NCBI GenBank assembly: GCA_025463565.1
Contig: JAODAT010000032.1
Span: 1-44,924, forward strand
Direction: 5' to 3'
DNA: 44,924 nt
Source: Microbacteriaceae bacterium
GTDB lineage: Bacteria > Actinomycetota > Actinomycetes > Actinomycetales > Microbacteriaceae
Positions 39,775 through 44,924 of the stretch are shown one piece after another (position 1 is the first letter of the stretch; each line of letters starts with the position of its first letter). Position numbers and translations under genes: made by a program. The notes below the pieces were generated by a model. That model saw only the letters and a program-made list of their open reading frames with translations. It was not told where the DNA came from and made no database searches.

Positions 39775-40227
39775 ATGGCCCAGGTAGTTCAAACCATCGA
39801 TGTGGATGTTCCCGTCAGTGACGCATACAACCAGTGGACGCAGTTCGAGTCGTTCCCGCAGTTCCTCAGCTTCGTCGAGTCGATCAACCAGATCGACAAC
39901 ACTCACACTCACTGGACGGTCGACATCGGCGGAGTGCAGCGCGAGTTCGACGCGACGATCACCGAGCAGGTTCCGGATGACCGGGTGGCGTGGAAGAGCG
40001 ACGGTGGCGAGGTGAAGCAGGCGGGCGTGGTCACCTTCCACAAGCTGAGTGACACCAGCTCGCGCGTCGCGGTGCAGCTCGACTGGGAGCCGGAAGGCTT
40101 CGTCGAAAAGGCCGGGGCGCTCGTCGGGATCGACGACCGCAGCGTCAAGCACGACCTCGAGAACTTCAAGAAGTTCATCGAATCGAAGGGCGCCGCCGAC
40201 GGCTGGCGCGGGAAGGTGAAGAACTGA
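39775..40227 (+). CDS. SRPBCC/polyketide-cyclase-like protein
   Basis: 150 aa of the START/Bet v1-like helix-grip fold with a hydrophobic pocket. VVQTIDVDVPVSDAYNQWTQ, FPQFLSF, HWTVDIGGVQREFDATITEQ and DDRVAWKSDGG are the typical cyclase/dehydrase pattern found in stress-related actinobacterial proteins. ATG at 39775 is chosen because AAGGAG is five bases upstream; ATG at 39772 is too close. The stop overlaps the next small gene (TGATG). Ligand unknown. Confidence 0.87.
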   Translation: MAQVVQTIDVDVPVSDAYNQWTQFESFPQFLSFVESINQIDNTHTHWTVDIGGVQREFDATITEQVPDDRVAWKSDGGEVKQAGVVTFHKLSDTSSRVAVQLDWEPEGFVEKAGALVGIDDRSVKHDLENFKKFIESKGAADGWRGKVKN

Positions 40228-40415
40228 TGGCGAGTATCTTTGATCCGGTGGGCGACCCGGATCCACTGAGCGAATCGGACCCGCTGGACTATGCCGACCC
40301 GCTGAACAGTTCGGACCCGCTAGGCGCTCCCCGCGACCCCGACACCGAGGAGCCGTCCGAAGATCCGCTGGACCCCGAGCTGCCGGCCGATCCCGACATA
40401 TCGACCGGGAACTGA
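40227..40415 (+). CDS. Asp/Pro-rich disordered small protein
   Basis: 62 aa made of repeated S/A-DPL units (SESDPLDY, ADPLNSSDPLG, SEDPLDPELP), strongly acidic, no hydrophobic core and surely disordered. Its ATG is overlapped by the stop of the SRPBCC gene (TGATG), so translation is coupled. The regular (S/N/A)DPL repeats suggest a binding peptide or chaperone tail, but this is a guess. A coupling start and repeat structure argue that it is real. Confidence 0.55.
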   Translation: MASIFDPVGDPDPLSESDPLDYADPLNSSDPLGAPRDPDTEEPSEDPLDPELPADPDISTGN

Positions 40416-40425
40416 CAGTCGCGGA

Positions 40426-41010
40426 CTACCGGGCGCGACGCGCGGCGCGAATCAGAAGGATCGCGCCCAGCAGGTACCAGAACGCACCGAAGGCCGAGTA
40501 GCCGCCCAGCGTGGTGAGCCCGGTCTTCGGTGCTCCCGCCGTGACGACGAATGAGATGCCGGCGAGCACCGACAGGCCGCCGCTGATGATCATCGGCCAC
40601 TGGCCGCCCACCGGTGTGCGGCGGCGAAGGGCCAGAAGCAACTGGAAGCCGCCGCTGAGAAAAGCCCACACGCCGAACACGATCAGTGCGGGAGTCAGCG
40701 AACTGAGCGTCGAGATGAAGATGGCGACCGCCGCGATGACTCCGGCCGCGATGTTGATGAACTGCGGAAGATGCGTCGTGGCCGACGGGGTCGCGCGGAT
40801 GTCCGCGACGGTGGCGAGCGCATCCCACAGCGGGTAGATGGTGAGCAGGATCACAGCGGCGACCGACGGCTTGGCAGCCGTCGTCACTGTGGATGCGAGC
40901 ACGAACACGAGAATCACCCACACCACGGAGAATGCGGCGCGCACGAAGTAGAGGGTGCGGAGCGAACCGGCGGTGGTTGCGGGGGCGGAGGATGCGGCGA
41001 CTGTGGTCAT
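40426..41010 (-). CDS. DUF308/HdeD-like integral membrane protein
   Basis: 194 aa with six predicted helices (about 20-42, 47-64, 80-102, 105-125, 137-160 and 165-187). A Thr/Ala-rich N-terminus leads to LRTLYFVRAAFSVVWVILVF. RRRTPVGGQWPMIISGG is typical of the loop in DUF308. Members occur in acid-stress clusters (HdeD) but function is unproven. Convergent with the Asp/Pro-rich gene, with no terminator in the 10-bp gap. Confidence 0.78.
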   Translation of the reverse strand: MTTVAASSAPATTAGSLRTLYFVRAAFSVVWVILVFVLASTVTTAAKPSVAAVILLTIYPLWDALATVADIRATPSATTHLPQFINIAAGVIAAVAIFISTLSSLTPALIVFGVWAFLSGGFQLLLALRRRTPVGGQWPMIISGGLSVLAGISFVVTAGAPKTGLTTLGGYSAFGAFWYLLGAILLIRAARRAR

Positions 41011-41041
41011 GCTGTCAGCACGAGGTGGGCACCGGGAAGGT

Positions 41042-41419
41042 TCAGCGCGGATTCGGCCAGGGCGACGAGTGGTGCTCGTGCACGATCACCCAGTCGTCGC
41101 CGATCTTGCGGAGCCCGAGCGTGACTCGGCACCGCACCTCCTGCACGTCGAGAAGCGCGTGCGCGAAGGCCACGATGTCACCGACCGCCAGCTCCAGCTC
41201 GTGCAAGCGGAATGAGTCCGTGCCGCCCTTGCTGTATTCGAAAAACAGTTCCCACGTCTCGCGGTACTCAGCCAGGCCGCGCGCCTGGATCGGTTCCGGA
41301 ACGTCGAACATCACGATGTCGGGGGAGTGGTTCGCCAGGGTGCCGGCCATGTCGCGATCCTGCACCGCCCGCTCCCAGGCGGAGACGATCGCCGTGACCT
41401 GCGCTACATCGGTTGTCAC
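41042..41419 (-). CDS. SnoaL/NTF2-like protein (DUF4440-type)
   Basis: 125 aa with the cone-shaped NTF2 fold: AIVSAWERAVQDRDMAGTLANHSPDIVMFD at the N-terminus and GDDWVIVHEHHSSPW at the end, as in SgcJ/SnoaL-type isomerases and orphan enzymes. The pocket contains Asp, His and Tyr residues. GTG start at 41419. No partner gene is obvious; the next gene on the strand (CoA-binding) is 41 bp upstream. Confidence 0.82.
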   Translation of the reverse strand: MTTDVAQVTAIVSAWERAVQDRDMAGTLANHSPDIVMFDVPEPIQARGLAEYRETWELFFEYSKGGTDSFRLHELELAVGDIVAFAHALLDVQEVRCRVTLGLRKIGDDWVIVHEHHSSPWPNPR

Positions 41420-41459
41420 GACTGACAGTCAACTGCGTGGGCGAACGTCGGCGCAAGTA

Positions 41460-41876
41460 TCAGGCGGCAGCGGCCCTGTTGCCGAGTCGGACTGTGGTGG
41501 CCCCGATGCAGGTGTCTTCCACGTAGGTGAGCCCGCCATTCTTCGCGATGCGACCGGCCTCCTCCGAGGCTATCCCGAGCTGCAGCCAGAGAGTTTTCGC
41601 GCCGATCTCGGCTGCCTGGCGGGCGACGCCGCCGGCTTCATCCGACGGCCGGAAGACGTCGACGATGTCGACCGGGAACGGGATGTCGGAAAGCGACGCG
41701 TACGCTTTCCGCCCGAGGATCTCGGTGGCCTTCGGGTGAACGGGAATCACGTCGTAGCCGGCGCCGATCAGAATTTCCGCGATCTTGCTCGACGTCTTCT
41801 CGGGGTCGGTCGAGAGGCCGACGATGGCGACGGTGCGAGACGACTCGAGCAGGGACTTGAGTTCTGTGTCATCCAT
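41460..41876 (-). CDS. CoA-binding protein (YccU-like)
   Basis: 138 aa with a Rossmann-type CoA-binding domain: TVAIVGLSTDPEKTSSKIAE (about 15-34), VIPVHPKATEILGRKAY and VDIVDVFRPSDE, ending EDTCIGATTVRLG. Members bind CoA but their reaction is unknown. I use ATG at 41876; the longer open frame to 41993 overlaps the divergent thioesterase and lacks homology. Confidence 0.87.
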   Translation of the reverse strand: MDDTELKSLLESSRTVAIVGLSTDPEKTSSKIAEILIGAGYDVIPVHPKATEILGRKAYASLSDIPFPVDIVDVFRPSDEAGGVARQAAEIGAKTLWLQLGIASEEAGRIAKNGGLTYVEDTCIGATTVRLGNRAAAA

Positions 41877-41930
41877 CTCAGCTCCAACAGCGAACTGGCC
41901 CCGGCAATTCCGTGACGTTAGCGTGGAGCT

Positions 41931-42248
41931 GTGACCGACGCCGACGCGGTTCCTCTGCGCGCCGACCTGCTCCAGCAGAACGGTTTCATGCACGGCGGCG
42001 TGATCGCCTACTCGATCGATAACGCGGTCACCTTCGCGGCCGGGTCGGTGCCCGGGCCGAGCATCCTCACCTCCGGTATCGCGGTCACCTACCTGCGGCC
42101 CGCGCGGGCCGGTCTACGGGCTACCGCCACGGTCGTCGGCAGCTCGAAGCGGCAAGCCGTGATGCGCTGCGAGGTGACCAGTGTCAATCCCGACGGCCAG
42201 ACGGTCGTCGTCGCCAGCGGCCAGGGGACGGTTTCGGTAACGGGCTAG
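41931..42248 (+). CDS. PaaI-type hotdog thioesterase, N-terminally short
   Basis: 105 aa from GTG at 41931. FMHGGVIAYSIDNAVTFAA is the active-site helix of the PaaI family with the conserved HGG; LTSGIAVTYLRPA follows. Usual members have about 25-30 further residues in front of this helix, so this is a short variant or partial gene. It is divergent from the CoA-binding gene and overlaps the convergent aldo/keto reductase gene by four bases. Acts on acyl-CoA by family. Confidence 0.8.
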   Translation: MTDADAVPLRADLLQQNGFMHGGVIAYSIDNAVTFAAGSVPGPSILTSGIAVTYLRPARAGLRATATVVGSSKRQAVMRCEVTSVNPDGQTVVVASGQGTVSVTG

Positions 42249-43123
42249 CCCTCCGGGATCGGCCGACCCCAGGCCTCGAGCGTCATCGACTCGGGCTCGG
42301 GTCCGCCGCGGTGGCCGGTGTCGAGCGCGTCGATCGAAGCTAGTTCGTCGGCGGTGAGCTCGAAGTCGAACACGTCGATGTTCTCGGCGATGCGGGACGG
42401 CTTCGTCGACTTCGGGATGACCTGGCGGCCCTCCTGCAGGTGCCAGCGCAGCATGACCTGGGCCGGCGACTTTCCGTGAGCGGTCGCGATCGCCCCGATC
42501 GTCGGGTCTTCGAGCGTGCTCTTGTGGCCACTGTCGCGATAGAAAGTGATGCCACCGATCGGCGCCCAGGCCTGCGTCAGGATGCCACGCCGGGCATCCT
42601 CAGCCTGCACCTCCCGCTGCTGGAAGTAGGGGTGCAGCTCGATCTGGTTGATCGCGGGCACGACGGTGGCGACATCCATCAGCCTGCCCAGGTGTTCGAC
42701 CATGAAATTGCTCACGCCGATCGCGCGCACCCTGCCGTCGGCCAGCAGGGTTTCGAGTGCGCGATACGCCTCGAGGGTTTTGTCGAACGCGGTGGGGAGC
42801 GCTTGATGCAGGATCAGCAGGTCGATCTGCTCCACCCCGAGCTTGCGGGCGCTCTTCTCGAAGCCGTGCAGCGTCTCGCCGTAGCCGTAGTCGCTGATCC
42901 AGATCTTGGTCTCGATGAACACATCGGCGCGATCGACGCCGGATGCCGCGATCGCCTCCCCGACCTGTCGCTCGTTGCCGTAGGCGGCGGCCGTGTCGAT
43001 GTGGCGGTACCCGGCCTTCAGGGCCGTGGTCACAGCATCCCGGGTCTCTTCGGGCGGAGTCTGGAAGACGCCGAATCCGAGCTCCGGGATTTCGACGCCG
43101 TTGTTGAGCGTGTAGCTGTTCAT
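42245..43123 (-). CDS. Aldo/keto reductase
   Basis: 292 aa (beta/alpha)8 NADPH-dependent oxidoreductase. Catalytic tetrad: Asp in HIDTAAAYGNE with Tyr, Lys in ETKIW and His in LLILHQAL. NADP-binding PKSTKPSRIAEN lies near the C-terminus. The 2,5-didehydrogluconate-reductase-like subgroup fits. ATG at 43123 is chosen over a farther in-frame start because homology starts with YTLNNGVEIPELGFGVFQT. It is 10 bp downstream of ppk2 on the same strand. Confidence 0.9.
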   Translation of the reverse strand: MNSYTLNNGVEIPELGFGVFQTPPEETRDAVTTALKAGYRHIDTAAAYGNERQVGEAIAASGVDRADVFIETKIWISDYGYGETLHGFEKSARKLGVEQIDLLILHQALPTAFDKTLEAYRALETLLADGRVRAIGVSNFMVEHLGRLMDVATVVPAINQIELHPYFQQREVQAEDARRGILTQAWAPIGGITFYRDSGHKSTLEDPTIGAIATAHGKSPAQVMLRWHLQEGRQVIPKSTKPSRIAENIDVFDFELTADELASIDALDTGHRGGPEPESMTLEAWGRPIPEG

Positions 43124-43133
43124 GGGTCCAGTC

Positions 43134-43994
43134 TTACAGGGCGCGACCGGGTGCTGAGTTCTTCGTGGTGCCTTTCGTGGGCAGCTCGGCCGCACGATCG
43201 GGAACGTACCTGTACAACTCGCGAGCGGGGCGCTCGTAGTCGTCAGCGGAGGGGCGGTCGGGAAGCGAGATCTTCTTCGGCTTCACCGTTTCGTACGGGA
43301 TCTGCGACAGCAGATGGCTGATCGCGTTGATGCGGGCTGACTTCTTCACATCGCTCTCGATCGTCCACCAGGGCGCCTCGGGGATATCCGTCACCGTGAA
43401 CATGTCGTCCTTCGCCCGCGAGTACTTCTCCCACTCCGTGATGGAGAGCAGGTCGGTCTTCGACAGCTTCCAGCGCCGCATCGGGTCCTTCAGACGGGAC
43501 GCGAAGCGCTTCTGCTGCTCCTCATCCGACACCGAGAACCAATACTTGATCAGAGTGATCCCGTCTTCGACCAGAAGCCGTTCGACGATCGGCACCTGAT
43601 GCAGAAAGCGTTCGTATTGTTCGGGCGTGCAGTAGCCGAGCACGTGCTCCACCCCTGCCCGGTTGTACCAGGAGCGATCCATCAGCACGATCTCCCCGGC
43701 GGCGGGCAGTCGTTCGAGGTAGCGCTGGAAGTACCATTGGCCTTTTTCGCGCTCGCTCGGCTGGGGCAGGGCGACGACTCGGGCGGATCGCGGGTTGAGG
43801 TACTGCATCACCCGTTTGATCGCACCGCCCTTGCCTGCAGCATCCCGGCCTTCGAAGATGACGAGGATGCGGCCGCCGGATGCGACCACCCACTGCTGCA
43901 TCTCGACGAGTTCGATCTGCAGGCGCTTCAGTTCGCGCTCGTATGACTTCTTCGTCGGGCCGTCCTTCGGTTTCTTCGTCGACCTGTGACTCAT
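43134..43994 (-). CDS. ppk2: Polyphosphate kinase 2
   Basis: 286 aa. A P-loop at FEGRDAAGKGGAIKR (47-61), MDRSWYNRAGVE (about 104-115, Walker B) and SVSDEEQQKRF (lid) are the PPK2 signature. PPK2 phosphorylates NDPs or AMP/NMPs with polyphosphate. The class is not certain by eye. ATG at 43994 overlaps the stop of the diacylglycerol-kinase gene (ATGA); the N-terminus is basic (STKKPKDGPTKK). Cytosolic. Confidence 0.92.
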   Translation of the reverse strand: MSHRSTKKPKDGPTKKSYERELKRLQIELVEMQQWVVASGGRILVIFEGRDAAGKGGAIKRVMQYLNPRSARVVALPQPSEREKGQWYFQRYLERLPAAGEIVLMDRSWYNRAGVEHVLGYCTPEQYERFLHQVPIVERLLVEDGITLIKYWFSVSDEEQQKRFASRLKDPMRRWKLSKTDLLSITEWEKYSRAKDDMFTVTDIPEAPWWTIESDVKKSARINAISHLLSQIPYETVKPKKISLPDRPSADDYERPARELYRYVPDRAAELPTKGTTKNSAPGRAL

Positions 43995-44924
43995 GATGCT
44001 GGCACCTTTACTGTGAGTCCGCCGGCTTCCACCCACGAATGAAATCCGGTTGTGGTTCCGAACCCGTCGCCGTCGAGCTCGATCTCCTCCGAGCGTCTCA
44101 GTGACACCGTCACGTCGTCGGCTTTCACGTAGCGCAGGGAGCTGACCTCGTTCGACATGAGCGCACGACCGGCCTTCGTTCGCCGCAGCACCCCGTTCTC
44201 CCACAGCACCTTCACGAAAATCTGCACCCAGCCGACGAAGCCCTCCGGCCGGAGGAGAAGCAGATCGAACTGTCCATCGTCGACCGCGGCATCCGGCAGC
44301 AGCATGATGTTGGCGGGCAGGGTGCCGCAGTTGCCCACGATTATCGTGTGGGCGCGAAGCGCGCGGGACGGGCCGTGGTTGAGCGTGTAGTCGAAGCGCA
44401 GTTCGTTCTTGTCGCGCAGGGTCGTGCCGAGCGCGCGGGCGTAGGCGAGCCATCCGGCCTTCTTCTTCAGATCGTCGTCGGTGTTGGCCAGCATTTTCGC
44501 GTCGAGACCAAGACCCGCCATGACCAGAAACACGTGCTCCTCGGTGGCGCCCCCGTCGCGTGTCACCTCGATGAGACCGAGATCGATGGCGCGGTCGTCC
44601 CCCGTGAACGCGGTGTGGATGGAGTGCTCGACGTCGTCGAGGGTGAGGTGGAGGTTGCGCGCCAGCAGGTTACCGGTGCCCGAGGGGAGAAGGGCCACCG
44701 GGATACCGCTGCCATTCACTCCCTCGGCGACGGCCCGCACGGTGCCGTCGCCGCCGGCTGCGATCACCAGCGACACCTCGGCCTTCACCGCCTCGGCGGC
44801 CGCGCCCTGTCCCGGATCGTTTTCGCTGGTCTCCAGCCACAGCGTCGGGGCCCAGCCGTTGGCCTTCTCTTCGCGCTCGACCGCCGGCCGGATGGCGTCC
44901 AGGTCGACCTTGATCGGGTTGAAG
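43991..44924 (-). CDS. Diacylglycerol kinase family lipid kinase (5' end outside window)
   Basis: At least 311 aa visible; the frame remains open to the right edge with FNPIKVDLDAIR at its start, so the true start is beyond 44924. AAGGDGTVRAVAEGV is the catalytic GGDGT motif, LLPSGTGNLLARN follows, and later parts (AGLGLDAKML, LDGD) fit the DagK/YegS family. It phosphorylates diacylglycerol or a related lipid at the membrane. Coupled to ppk2 by a four-base overlap, so polyphosphate and lipid phosphorylation are co-expressed. Confidence 0.9.
   Translation of the reverse strand, partial: FNPIKVDLDAIRPAVEREEKANGWAPTLWLETSENDPGQGAAAEAVKAEVSLVIAAGGDGTVRAVAEGVNGSGIPVALLPSGTGNLLARNLHLTLDDVEHSIHTAFTGDDRAIDLGLIEVTRDGGATEEHVFLVMAGLGLDAKMLANTDDDLKKKAGWLAYARALGTTLRDKNELRFDYTLNHGPSRALRAHTIIVGNCGTLPANIMLLPDAAVDDGQFDLLLLRPEGFVGWVQIFVKVLWENGVLRRTKAGRALMSNEVSSLRYVKADDVTVSLRRSEEIELDGDGFGTTTGFHSWVEAGGLTVKVPAS

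Overview
The window is 44.9 kb of high-GC DNA packed with short-spaced genes on both strands. Gene content points to an actinobacterium of the Microbacteriaceae: a DipZ-type CcdA-thioredoxin fusion, two copies of the DUF7882-type small protein family, many GTG starts, probable leaderless genes and the gene set as a whole. I see no tRNA, rRNA, CRISPR, phage or insertion sequence. The only repeats are short intergenic palindromes. It reads as a chromosomal segment rich in accessory metabolism and signalling.

Left part (1-9.2 kb). One-carbon genes purU, glyA and folD surround a five-gene operon: NCS1 permease, isochorismatase-fold hydrolase, GntR/UTRA regulator, ADP-ribosylglycohydrolase-family enzyme and PfkB kinase. 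The operon resembles E. coli yegTUVW in composition and looks like uptake, cleavage and phosphorylation of an N-glycoside. A clear ZTP (pfl) riboswitch begins three bases after the kinase gene and precedes glyA.

Middle left (9.3-20.7 kb). A lipoprotein, an aldose epimerase and a ferritin-VIT metal transporter are followed by a surface-chemistry neighbourhood. It holds a GT87-like membrane glycosyltransferase, facing away from a membrane-anchored molybdopterin oxidoreductase across a 51-bp mirrored promoter region, then a small membrane protein. Converging on these is a minus-strand run of MTAP, NAD-epimerase, GT2, DUF2064 transferase and SAM methyltransferase. A terminator separates this run from a secreted protein gene.

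Middle (20.7-29.7 kb). This holds DNA-repair tag, an acyltransferase, a MarR / isochorismatase-like / MFS operon, a VIT metal transporter behind DtxR-like boxes, msrA, and a lineage-specific set of tiny proteins around a dienelactone hydrolase.

Signalling island (29.7-35.2 kb). An EAL phosphodiesterase diverges from an RsbQ-like alpha/beta hydrolase that is translationally coupled to a PAS-GAF-GGDEF diguanylate cyclase. Next come a Ser/Thr kinase and a protein joining a degenerate SGNH domain to GAF. The RsbQ-PAS-GGDEF pair is the most attractive candidate for an undescribed sensory system here: the hydrolase/PAS pairing known from the RsbQ-RsbP stress pathway would feed c-di-GMP instead of a PP2C phosphatase.

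Right part (35.2-44.9 kb). An MDR oxidoreductase and a MarR regulator share twin 19-bp operators. They are followed by DipZ, a methyltransferase, DoxX, small stress-type proteins, an aldo/keto reductase, and PPK2 coupled to a diacylglycerol-kinase-type gene cut by the right edge.
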